Positions 1-5,250 of a stretch of 6,187 nt of DNA are shown here, piece by piece; position 1 is the stretch's first letter; every line of letters starts with the position of its first letter. Below the pieces are notes generated by a model. That model did not search any database. It was given only the letters and a program-made list of their open reading frames with translations, and was not told the DNA's origin. The DNA comes from Bifidobacteriaceae bacterium (GTDB lineage: Bacteria > Actinomycetota > Actinomycetes > Actinomycetales > WQXJ01), in NCBI GenBank assembly GCA_031272565.1, contig JAISTN010000019.1, positions 1 through 6,187 on the forward strand. The letters are read 5' to 3'. The position numbers were made by a program, and so were the translations under genes.

Positions 1-11
1 CGGGTCCCAGG

Positions 12-40
12 TGACGACTCGCGCTGCGGAGATGGCCACC
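12..40 (+). repeat. 29-nt direct repeat, copy 1
   Basis: Exact match to 186-214, 174 bp away. The last 8 bases (TGGCCACC) form the left arm of an imperfect hairpin that closes at 57-63. The identity stops abruptly after this arm: the hairpin interior differs from that at 207-238 although both end in GTGGCCA. This suggests a conserved frame with a variable centre. Confidence 0.85.
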
Positions 41-64
41 CGGGTCCAGGTCCCAAGTGGCCAC
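33..64. repeat. TGGCCA-bounded hairpin element, left copy
   Basis: TGGCCAC (33-39) pairs with GTGGCCA (57-63) around a 17-nt interior that contains CCCGGG. The reverse complement of 33-64 matches 3013-3044 at 29 of 32 positions, the three differences being adjacent. The two copies lie on opposite sides of the LRR gene in inverted orientation. Positions 55-66 are also a perfect 12-bp palindrome (AAGTGGCCACTT). A related hairpin occurs at 207-238. The role is unknown. Confidence 0.75.
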
Positions 65-81
65 TTCCCGTTCACGAACGT

Positions 82-111
82 TCGTCACCTGGGACCCGTC
101 CCCACCTGACG
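82..111 (+). repeat. 30-nt direct repeat, copy 1
   Basis: Exact match to 161-190, with starts 79 bp apart. The block is itself imperfectly palindromic: GTCA and TGGG in the left half pair with CCCA and TGAC in the right half, with a central CC/CC mismatch. Its first 17 nt also occur inverted at 1-17. The function is unknown; a REP-like intergenic element is the simplest reading. Confidence 0.85.
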
Positions 112-160
112 CACCCGGAAACGAGCGGTCACGGATGGCGTTAGTGCAGGTCAGCAGGTG

Positions 161-190
161 TCGTCACCTGGGACCCGTCCCCACCTGACG
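161..190 (+). repeat. 30-nt direct repeat, copy 2
   Basis: Exact match to 82-111. Its last five bases (TGACG) are also the first five of the second 29-nt repeat at 186-214, so the two repeat families are joined here. Just before and into it, CAGGTG (155-160) and CACCTG (165-170) form a 6-bp stem with a 4-nt loop. Confidence 0.85.
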
Positions 191-214
191 ACTCGCGCTG
201 CGGAGATGGCCACC
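186..214 (+). repeat. 29-nt direct repeat, copy 2
   Basis: Exact match to 12-40. It leads directly into the 14-bp hairpin at 207-238, so the left arm of that hairpin lies partly within the repeat. Confidence 0.85.
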
Positions 215-238
215 TGGGGAACCCTCCCCAGGTGGCCA
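207..238 (-). terminator. Hairpin downstream of the LRR gene, candidate terminator
   Basis: A perfect 14-bp GC-rich stem (207-220 with 225-238) with a 4-nt loop lies about 33 nt beyond the stop codon of the minus-strand LRR gene. Position and stability fit a transcription terminator. On the minus strand it is followed by ATCTCCGCAG, which is not a U-tract, so it would be an I-shaped (tail-less) terminator of the kind often proposed for actinobacteria. It also shares the TGGCCACC/GGTGGCCA ends of the local repeat family, so it may be an intergenic repeat that only happens to sit here. Confidence 0.5.
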
Positions 239-270
239 CCTTCCATCAACAGCAAACCCACAGTCTCAAG

Positions 271-2778
271 TCACCAGTCTTTCGCGGCCACCTTCGAGTG
301 CGCGAACTGGCCGCCGCCCTTCGACTGGTAGTAGTACACCGTCCCGTTGGTGTCGTTCCGGCCGATGATGTCCGCCAGGTGGTCACCATTCAAGTCGCCG
401 CCGGCCGCCAACGTGAACGAACCCCAACCATGACCCACCAACACCGGCATATCGAAATGGCCATCACCCCGGCCAAAGTAGGCATACAACAGGCCGGTGG
501 AACTGATCGACAAGATGTCCATCTTGCCGTCCTTGTTCAGATCGGCGGCGCCGTACAAGTCGAACCCGTTCCAACCATGCCCCACCTGGACGCGGCCCTT
601 GACGAACCCACCCTTACCATCCCCGGCATACAACCACAGCTTCCCGGCCTGGTCGATCGCCAACAAGTCGTTCGCCCCGTCCCGGTTCAAGTCTTCCGCC
701 GGCGCGATCCGGTAGGCCGCCCAACCCCGGCCGTTCTGCACCTTCGCGGCCAGGCCGCCCTTGCCGTTGCCCTTGTGCAGCCACATCACGCCGGCCTTGT
801 CAACCGTAATCACATCGGCCTTGCCGTCACCCGTCCAGTCTCCAGGCCCAAACGCCCGCGAACCGTTCAACCCGGACTTGATCAGCACCTTGACGCCCTG
901 GAACGTGCCGTCGCCTTTCGCCGCATACAAGTGCAGTGCACCATCGGAGGCCTGGATGGCCAGGGCTTCACCTTTGCCGTCCCCGGTCAAGTCCGGCGTC
1001 AACGTGAACGACTCATACCTGAGGGACCAGGGGTCCACGTCACGTGACTGAGTCACAATCTCGGTCGGGTCCGACACCTCGGTGACCGGCTCATAGTCCG
1101 TCTTGGAGCCGGTCACCTCAACCGACAGGGCCACACCCAGGTCAGCTTGGGTGATCTGGTAGGTGGAACCAGTCGCGCCCTCAATCGGTTCACCGTCACG
1201 CAGCCACTGGTAGGTGAAATCGACCGGGGCGGGTTCCCAGTCGCCCGGGTCGACCGTCAACGTCTTGCCAACCTCGGCCACCCCCTCGATCGTGGGGATG
1301 TCAGCGTGAACGGACGGCCGGCTGACGTTCAGCGTGACGGTGCCGCTGAACCTCTGGTCGGCGGAGCACCAGTAGAACTCGAATGGGCCGGCCGTGTTGG
1401 CTGGCGTGACTTCTTCAACCGGGTTCTCGGAGCACAGTTCGTCGGTCGACAAGGTGACGGCGGAACCGTTAGCGGACTTCAACCCCAACGAGTCGACCGT
1501 GTAAGTGTCCAGGGTGTCGCCGGCCTCGGCCGTCACACCCAGCGTCAGGGTCTGTTCGCGCAGGGACCCGTTCTTGACATAGTAGACGGCAGCGGTCAGG
1601 GCTGAGGCGTCCACAATCTGGTTCCGGTCCGCTTCCATCGGCCCCAGGCTCAGGTAGATGGTCGCCAAGGGCGATATGTCGCTGACCTGCAAGCCGGAGA
1701 CCTTCAGCCAGGTCAGCTTCTGCAGCCCAGCCAGGGGCGACAGGTCCGTGATCGGGTTGTCGCTCACATACAGGTTCTCCATTTGCGGCATCGACGCCAG
1801 GGCTTCCAGGCTGGTGATCTGGTTGTTCATCACGCTCAAGAAGTCCAACTTCGAAAGGCCAGCCAATGGCGCCAGGTCGGTGATCTGGTTGTTGTCGGCA
1901 TAGATGCACCCAAGCTTGGTGAGGCCAGACAACGGCGACAAGTCGGTGATCTGGTTGCCGGTGACCGAGATGTAGGCCAGAACAGGCGAGGCTGCGACAG
2001 GCGTCAGGTCAGTGATCTGGTTGTTGTTCGCATACAGGTCGACCAAGGCTGGCAGCGTGGGCAAGGCGGCCAGGGAACTGACCCCTGTGCCGGACACGTT
2101 CAGCGTCCACAAAGCAGTCAGATGGGCCAGGGTGGAGAAGTCGGTCACATGGTTGGTCTTCCCGGCCGTCTCTTCAGTGTATGGAATGGCGTTGCTCCAG
2201 CCGAGACTGCCCAAGCTGGTCAGACCGGCCAGGGGGCTGATGTCGGTGATGTGATTGCCGTAGTCGGTCGCCCAGGCGGTGTTCCCCAGCGACAAACCGG
2301 TCAGTTTGGTCAAACCACTCAAGGGCGCAATGCTGGCAATGTTGTTGTCCGTCAGGGTCAACGACTGAAGGTTGGTCAGGCTGGCCAGCGGTGTCAGGTC
2401 CTCCAGTGGACCCTGCGTGATGGCGAGTTTCGTCAGGCCGGTCCGGTAGGCCAGCGGGCTCAGATCAGTCACCTGATGGCCCTGCACCGTGAGACTTGTC
2501 AGGTTCGTGATGTACTGCACGCCTTGAAGGCTGGCTATGCCGCCGCCATGGCAACTGACCGCACCGGACGAGAGTGTCAAACCGCTCAACTGGGCCGAGG
2601 TGATGTCCGAGTCGGCCGGGTCTTGGTTCAGGTAGGCGGAGCCGTTCAGGCACTGCCGGAACGCCAGGTCAGGGACTACATTCGCGTCGGCGTGGGCCGG
2701 AGCGGCCAGGCCGCCACCCAGTAGCGCCGCCAGCAGGCCGGTGGCAATCAGTTGATACTTGCTGCGCTGGTTTCTCAT
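271..2778 (-). CDS. Secreted LRR, Ig-like and FG-GAP repeat protein
   Basis: An 835-residue predicted extracellular protein. The start chosen is the ATG at 2778. AAGGA lies 8 nt upstream, and the protein then begins with a clear signal peptide: a basic N-terminus, a hydrophobic stretch IATGLLAALLGGGLA, and a likely cleavage after AHA at residue 30. The open frame runs 63 codons further upstream, but that part is arginine-rich and would bury the signal. Residues 31-80 form an LRR N-cap containing Cys43 and Cys76. Residues 81-387 are 13 internalin-type leucine-rich repeats (ITDLSPLAGLTKL type), mostly 22 residues long, with a short cap to about 400. Residues 401-486 are probably a beta-sandwich linker with Cys449 and Cys471. 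Residues 490-577 are an Ig-like domain (GKTLTVDPGDW, YQWLRDGEPI). Residues 585-835 are five FG-GAP/VCBS repeats with DxxxDG-type calcium loops. No LPXTG motif or C-terminal membrane segment is present. Family knowledge suggests binding or adhesion to protein or glycan; the ligand is unknown. Confidence 0.9.
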   Translation of the reverse strand: MRNQRSKYQLIATGLLAALLGGGLAAPAHADANVVPDLAFRQCLNGSAYLNQDPADSDITSAQLSGLTLSSGAVSCHGGGIASLQGVQYITNLTSLTVQGHQVTDLSPLAYRTGLTKLAITQGPLEDLTPLASLTNLQSLTLTDNNIASIAPLSGLTKLTGLSLGNTAWATDYGNHITDISPLAGLTSLGSLGWSNAIPYTEETAGKTNHVTDFSTLAHLTALWTLNVSGTGVSSLAALPTLPALVDLYANNNQITDLTPVAASPVLAYISVTGNQITDLSPLSGLTKLGCIYADNNQITDLAPLAGLSKLDFLSVMNNQITSLEALASMPQMENLYVSDNPITDLSPLAGLQKLTWLKVSGLQVSDISPLATIYLSLGPMEADRNQIVDASALTAAVYYVKNGSLREQTLTLGVTAEAGDTLDTYTVDSLGLKSANGSAVTLSTDELCSENPVEEVTPANTAGPFEFYWCSADQRFSGTVTLNVSRPSVHADIPTIEGVAEVGKTLTVDPGDWEPAPVDFTYQWLRDGEPIEGATGSTYQITQADLGVALSVEVTGSKTDYEPVTEVSDPTEIVTQSRDVDPWSLRYESFTLTPDLTGDGKGEALAIQASDGALHLYAAKGDGTFQGVKVLIKSGLNGSRAFGPGDWTGDGKADVITVDKAGVMWLHKGNGKGGLAAKVQNGRGWAAYRIAPAEDLNRDGANDLLAIDQAGKLWLYAGDGKGGFVKGRVQVGHGWNGFDLYGAADLNKDGKMDILSISSTGLLYAYFGRGDGHFDMPVLVGHGWGSFTLAAGGDLNGDHLADIIGRNDTNGTVYYYQSKGGGQFAHSKVAAKDW
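274..1026 (-). repeat. Five FG-GAP/VCBS repeats at the LRR protein C-terminus
   Basis: Five units of about 50 residues each begin at an aspartate-rich loop: DLTGDG (596), DWTGDG (647), DLNRDG (696), DLNKDG (746) and DLNGDH (795). Each loop is followed by a hydrophobic strand and then a GxLxLYxGxGxGxF-type segment. The pattern fits calcium-binding blades of a beta-propeller-like fold. In actinobacterial secreted proteins such C-terminal repeats commonly accompany enzymes or binding domains and are thought to mediate attachment. The last loop has His where the others have Gly. Confidence 0.8.
1579..2541 (-). repeat. Tandem leucine-rich repeats within the LRR gene
   Basis: This part encodes residues 80-400. 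Repeats begin at residues 81, 103, 125, 147, 177, 211, 233, 255, 277, 299, 321, 343 and 365. Most are exactly 22 residues (66 bp); those starting at 147 and 177 are 30 and 34 residues because of insertions before the next repeat. The DNA is also repetitive: on the plus strand GTGATCTGGTTG, or a one-base variant of it, starts at 1748, 1814, 1880, 1946 and 2012, exactly 66 bp apart. That points to expansion by unit duplication and possible copy-number variation between strains. Confidence 0.85.
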
Positions 2779-2786
2779 GGTGGGAA

Positions 2787-2791
2787 TCCTT
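2787..2791 (-). promoter_or_regulatory. Ribosome binding site setting the LRR gene start
   Basis: AAGGA on the minus strand lies 8 nt before the ATG at 2778. It sets the start directly ahead of the signal peptide and argues against the upstream in-frame starts at 2967 and 2811. Confidence 0.75.
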
Positions 2792-3173
2792 GTGCTTGGG
2801 GGTGTGACCATGGGCGAAGCCACCCGGCCGACCCGCCGCCTGAAGCTACCTGCAACCAAGACCCGCGCGCTCGTCCGTGCCTGCCCTATCCTGGCATCCG
2901 CGGAGCCACCCCAGCGGGCGCCGTCGGGCATAAATCCCCAGGTCAAAGCCCCAAACCAAGCCCTCAACTGTGACCAGGCTCACCCCACGTAACCTGCGCC
3001 ACACTCCCCAAAGTGGCCACCCTGGACCTGGACCCGGGTGGCCAAACCGAAGGGGCGCTCGCGGCCCGCCGCGCGGAATCGGCGGCCAACCCCTGGCCCA
3101 CGGCACAACAGATGGAAAAAGCGGATCGAGCCCAAGTTGCGCGGTTACCCCGACGCGCTGCTGGCAAAGTGAA
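2792..3173. other. Non-coding region between tRNA and LRR gene
   Basis: This region holds the leader and presumably the promoter of the LRR gene, plus the TGGCCA hairpin at 3013-3044. I found no convincing -35/-10 pair on the minus strand; AT-rich bases near 2928-2946 (TTGACC, ATTTAT) are not correctly spaced. I compared the leader by eye with the c-di-AMP and c-di-GMP riboswitch motifs I know and could not support either. Open frames crossing the region have arginine- and proline-rich, protein-unlike composition and no good ribosome binding site. Confidence 0.5.
3013..3044. repeat. TGGCCA-bounded hairpin element, right copy
   Basis: TGGCCACCC (3014-3022) and GGGTGGCCA (3036-3044) form a perfect 9-bp stem around a 13-nt loop. 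The element matches the reverse complement of 33-64 at 29 of 32 positions. It lies between the tRNA terminator and the LRR gene's leader, so the LRR gene is bracketed by near-identical inverted elements about 2.95 kb apart. No transposase lies between them. Confidence 0.75.
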
Positions 3174-3207
3174 GGGCCCCTGGCCAACTGCCGTTGGCCA
3201 GGGGCCC
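3174..3207 (-). terminator. Strong intrinsic terminator of the initiator tRNA gene
   Basis: A perfect 15-bp stem (3174-3188 with 3193-3207) encloses a 4-nt loop and starts 7 nt after the tRNA 3' end. On the minus strand it is followed by TTCACTTT, a modest T-rich tail. Position and stability make it the tRNA terminator. It would also insulate the LRR gene downstream on the same strand from tRNA transcription. Confidence 0.85.
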
Positions 3208-3213
3208 CATTTG

Positions 3214-3287
3214 TAGCGGGGGAGGGATTTGAACCCTCGACCTCCGGGTTATGAGCCCGGCGAGCTACCGAACTGCTCCACCCCGCG
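3214..3287 (-). tRNA. Initiator tRNA-fMet (anticodon CAU)
   Basis: A 74-nt cloverleaf on the minus strand with anticodon CAT read from 3251-3253. The features are those of the initiator rather than the elongator methionine tRNA. The acceptor begins CGCGGGG and ends CCCCGCT before A73, leaving C1 opposite U72 unpaired. The anticodon stem carries the three consecutive G:C pairs (GGG/CCC) flanking CTCATAA. The T-arm reads GGTTCAAATCC. The next bases after A73 are CAA, so CCA is not encoded and must be added after transcription. The gene stands alone with its own promoter and terminator. Charged and formylated, it delivers the first methionine at the ribosomal P site. Confidence 0.97.
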
Positions 3288-3302
3288 TCGATTAGCCCAG
3301 TC

Positions 3303-3331
3303 AGTCTAGGGAAAACCGGCCAGCCTGGCAA
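3303..3331 (-). promoter_or_regulatory. Promoter of the initiator tRNA gene
   Basis: On the minus strand TTGCCA (3326-3331) and TAGACT (3303-3308) are separated by exactly 17 nt, an arrangement matching a housekeeping sigma-70-type promoter. The -10 box ends 15 nt before the tRNA 5' end, leaving a short leader of about 8 nt to be trimmed by RNase P. It lies in the 91-bp divergent space shared with the SulP gene, so the two promoters may influence each other. Confidence 0.75.
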
Positions 3332-3370
3332 GCCCATAGGATGGGACCGACCGATCCGCCCCTTGATCCT

Positions 3371-3376
3371 AGGAAG
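3371..3376 (+). promoter_or_regulatory. Closely spaced ribosome binding site of the SulP gene
   Basis: AGGAAG ends only 2 nt before the ATG at 3379; counting AGGA as the pairing core gives 4 nt. This is shorter than the usual 5-9 nt. It lies next to an 8-bp palindrome TCCTAGGA (3367-3374). A possible -10 box TAGGAT at 3337-3342 has no recognisable -35. No better start codon occurs before the first membrane segment, so the ATG is kept. Confidence 0.45.
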
Positions 3377-3378
3377 CC

Positions 3379-5202
3379 ATGACCGCCGGCGACCCCCCGC
3401 CCCAGGATGCCCGCAGCACCACCCCATCCGCCCACCACGGCACGCTGGCCGCCACCCTGCAGCGCATCCCCCTAGTCCAGTCCCTGCAGGGTTACACCCC
3501 CAAGGCCTTTGGCGCCGATCTGACCGCCGCCATCTTGATCACCGCTGCCGCCGTTCCGCTGGGCATCGGCTTCGCCACGACGGCCGGGCTGCCGCCCATC
3601 ACCGGCCTGTACAGCTCCGTCATGACGCTGATCGTGTTTGGCCTGGTCAGTTCCAGCCGCCACGTCAAACTGGGCTTTGATGCCATGGCCGCCGTCCTGA
3701 TTGGCAGCACCATAGTGCCGCTGGCCATGGTGAACGGCCAGGTCGACAACGCCAAGCTCGGTTCCCTGGTCGCCATCTTGGCCCTGCTGACGGGCGCCAT
3801 CTTGTTCCTGGCCGGCCTGGCCCGCTTCGGCCTGCTGGCAGACCTACTGTCAGTCTCCCTGCTCTTGGGCTACCAAGCCGGCATTGCCCTCAATGTCATA
3901 ATCGGCCAACTGCCCAAGATGCTGGGCTACAAGATCAGCGGCGACACGGACGTGGAAAAGGCCATCGCGGTGGTCAAACACCTGGGTGAAACCCACTGGC
4001 CAACCCTGGTGGCCGGCTTTGGCACCTGGGCCGCCCTGATCCTGCTGCGGCGCCTGTGGCCGGGGCTGCCCGGCGCCATCGTGATCCTGATCGCAGCCAT
4101 TGCCGTGTCCGCCGTCACCCACCTGGACCGCCACGGTGTGGCCGTGGTGGGCACCCTGCCCAAAGGCCTGCCCACGTTTGGCCTACCGGACTTCCAACTG
4201 GCCCAAGACAACCTTGGTCTGCTGTTGGGCACCGCCGCCTCGCTGGCCCTGGTCCTGGCCGCTGACACCATCATCCCTTCGCGCGCTTTTGCTTCCCGCG
4301 GCCACTACCGGGTGTCCGCCAACCAGGACATGGCCGCCCTTGGCCTGGCGCAGATGGCCTCCGCTGTGTCCGGGGGTGTGACCGCCTCGGCCAGCTACGC
4401 CCGCACCGCCATCTCCGCCCGGGTCGGTTCCAAGACGCAGCTCTCAGCCGTCATGGGCGGGCTGCTGATGGCCCTACTGTGCGCCACCGCGACTGGCCTT
4501 CTGGCCAGCCTGCCGGTGGCCGTCTTGGGTGCCATCTGCGCCGATGCGGTCTCCCGGCTGATCGAACTCAAGACCCTGCGCGGCCTGTGGCAGATGCGCA
4601 AACGCGAGGCTCTGTTGGCGGTGGCCACCTGCCTGCTGGTGCTGTCAACCGACCCGCTGCTGGCCATTGGCGTGGCGGTGGGCGCTTCGCTGGTGTTCTA
4701 CCTGGCGAAAGCGGCCCGGCCCCGTCAATCGCTGCTGGGCCACCGCCCCGGCATGACCGGCTGGTATCCCGTCAATGCCTTCCCCGACGCGGCCGAGGTT
4801 GCCCCCACCATTTCCGTTTTCCGCTGGACGGCTCCGCTGGTGTTTGTCAACGCCAACACCTTCCGCACCAAAGCTCGAGCGGCCGCCCGCGGCCGGGCCT
4901 GGTTGCTGGTCGATTGCACCGGCATGTTCGACCTCGATCCGTCCGCCATCGAATCGGTGGACGGCTTGCTGGATGACCTGGCGGACACGGGTACGCAGTT
5001 GGCCTTCTCCGGCCCCAACCCGGACGTGGCCCGCATGCTGCGGGTGTCCGGCTTGGCGGCCCGGCTGGGCGAAGACCCACACGTCTTTGTCAACCTGGAC
5101 ACGGCCGTCGCCGCGTTGACTGACCCGAGCCAGGCCGCCGGCACACTGAGGGACGATGACGGCGACGGGGTCTGGGAATACGTCGCCACCCCAGGGGCCT
5201 GA
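3379..5202 (+). CDS. SulP-family anion transporter with STAS domain
   Basis: A 607-residue inner-membrane transporter of the SulP/SLC26 family, of typical full length. Residues about 45-445 hold the hydrophobic transporter core. It includes the TM1 region (ADLTAAILITAAAVPLGIG), the AGLPPITGLYSS motif (69-80) and SSRHVKLGFDA (92-102, TM3). It also has the conserved block from NQDMAALGLAQ to ARTAISARVGSKTQLS (315-356, TM10 region). Residues about 475-582 form a cytoplasmic STAS domain (APLVFVNANTF, LLVDCTGMFDLDPSAIESVDGL), followed by an acidic tail. Motif-by-motif similarity to the mycobacterial Rv1739c type is visible, including SLLGHRPGMTGW joining core and STAS. Family members import sulfate, bicarbonate or other anions, usually with Na+ or H+; the substrate cannot be read here. 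It is divergent from the tRNA gene, and no carbonic anhydrase or sulfate assimilation gene is adjacent. Pro residues common at the TM3 and TM10 anion site are replaced. Confidence 0.95.
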   Translation: MTAGDPPPQDARSTTPSAHHGTLAATLQRIPLVQSLQGYTPKAFGADLTAAILITAAAVPLGIGFATTAGLPPITGLYSSVMTLIVFGLVSSSRHVKLGFDAMAAVLIGSTIVPLAMVNGQVDNAKLGSLVAILALLTGAILFLAGLARFGLLADLLSVSLLLGYQAGIALNVIIGQLPKMLGYKISGDTDVEKAIAVVKHLGETHWPTLVAGFGTWAALILLRRLWPGLPGAIVILIAAIAVSAVTHLDRHGVAVVGTLPKGLPTFGLPDFQLAQDNLGLLLGTAASLALVLAADTIIPSRAFASRGHYRVSANQDMAALGLAQMASAVSGGVTASASYARTAISARVGSKTQLSAVMGGLLMALLCATATGLLASLPVAVLGAICADAVSRLIELKTLRGLWQMRKREALLAVATCLLVLSTDPLLAIGVAVGASLVFYLAKAARPRQSLLGHRPGMTGWYPVNAFPDAAEVAPTISVFRWTAPLVFVNANTFRTKARAAARGRAWLLVDCTGMFDLDPSAIESVDGLLDDLADTGTQLAFSGPNPDVARMLRVSGLAARLGEDPHVFVNLDTAVAALTDPSQAAGTLRDDDGDGVWEYVATPGA

Positions 5203-5213
5203 CCGCCAACCCA

Positions 5214-5228
5214 CCAGCCCACGGCTGG
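5214..5228. terminator. Weak hairpin between convergent genes
   Basis: CCAGCC (5214-5219) and GGCTGG (5223-5228) form a 6-bp stem with a 3-nt loop in the 48-bp gap between the stop codons of the SulP gene and the minus-strand gene. It could serve either strand, but neither side carries a U-tract and the stem is short. It is listed because it is the only candidate in the gap. Confidence 0.3.
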
Positions 5229-5250
5229 CCGGAGGACTGCACATCACCCC

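Larger units (their letters stand above)
1..240. repeat. Intergenic repeat cluster left of the LRR gene
   Basis: This stretch has no credible coding sequence and is built from short repeated blocks. A 29-nt block beginning TGACGACTCG and ending GGCCACC occurs exactly at 12-40 and 186-214. A 30-nt block beginning TCGTCACCTGGG and ending CACCTGACG occurs exactly at 82-111 and 161-190. The first 17 nt of the window are the exact reverse complement of 82-98 (and of 161-177). In the right-hand copy the two blocks overlap by 5 nt (186-190). Each 29-nt block runs straight into the left arm of a TGGCCA hairpin (33-63 and 207-238). The arrangement resembles REP/BIME-type intergenic palindromic elements. 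I do not recognise the family, and the cluster may continue left of the window. Confidence 0.8.

Noticed and set aside
70..90. SOS/LexA box
   Set aside because: The GAAC and GTTC half-sites at 76-83 are adjacent, with no 4-nt spacer as in the GAAC-N4-GTTC box, and no gene start follows.
12..214. CRISPR-like array from 29- and 30-nt direct repeats
   Set aside because: Only two copies of each block, unequal spacing (49 and 145 bp between copies), two different repeats that overlap, and no cas genes.
232..1047. 271-residue plus-strand open frame opposite the FG-GAP repeats
   Set aside because: It starts inside the repeat/hairpin region, is antisense to a well-supported gene, and has shadow-type Arg/Val/Gln-rich composition.
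1783..2724. 313-residue plus-strand open frame opposite the LRR region
   Set aside because: It mirrors the 66-bp LRR periodicity as Gln/Gly/Val-rich repeats, has no ribosome site, and is explained as the shadow of the high-GC gene on the other strand.
2779..2967. Longer N-terminus of the LRR protein
   Set aside because: The extra 63 residues are Arg/Gly-rich without conserved character and would place the signal peptide internally. The ATG at 2778 has AAGGA 8 nt upstream.
2792..2970. c-di-AMP or c-di-GMP riboswitch in the LRR leader
   Set aside because: Short GGTAGC and GGTGGC segments prompted the check, but the conserved blocks of either class could not be laid out. A covariance-model search would settle it.
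2970..3254. 94-residue plus-strand open frame ending GEGFEPSTSGL
   Set aside because: The ending is the well-known false peptide from the antisense strand of a tRNA T-arm; the frame also crosses the terminator hairpin.
3214..3287. tRNA gene as an integration (att) site
   Set aside because: I saw no direct copy of the tRNA 3' end elsewhere in the window and no integrase gene.
2846..3427. 193-residue minus-strand open frame across the tRNA
   Set aside because: It reads through the tRNA gene and its terminator (giving the familiar artefact SSSVARRAHNPEVEGSNPSPAT-like peptide, positions about 3216-3280) and overlaps the SulP start. Not a protein.
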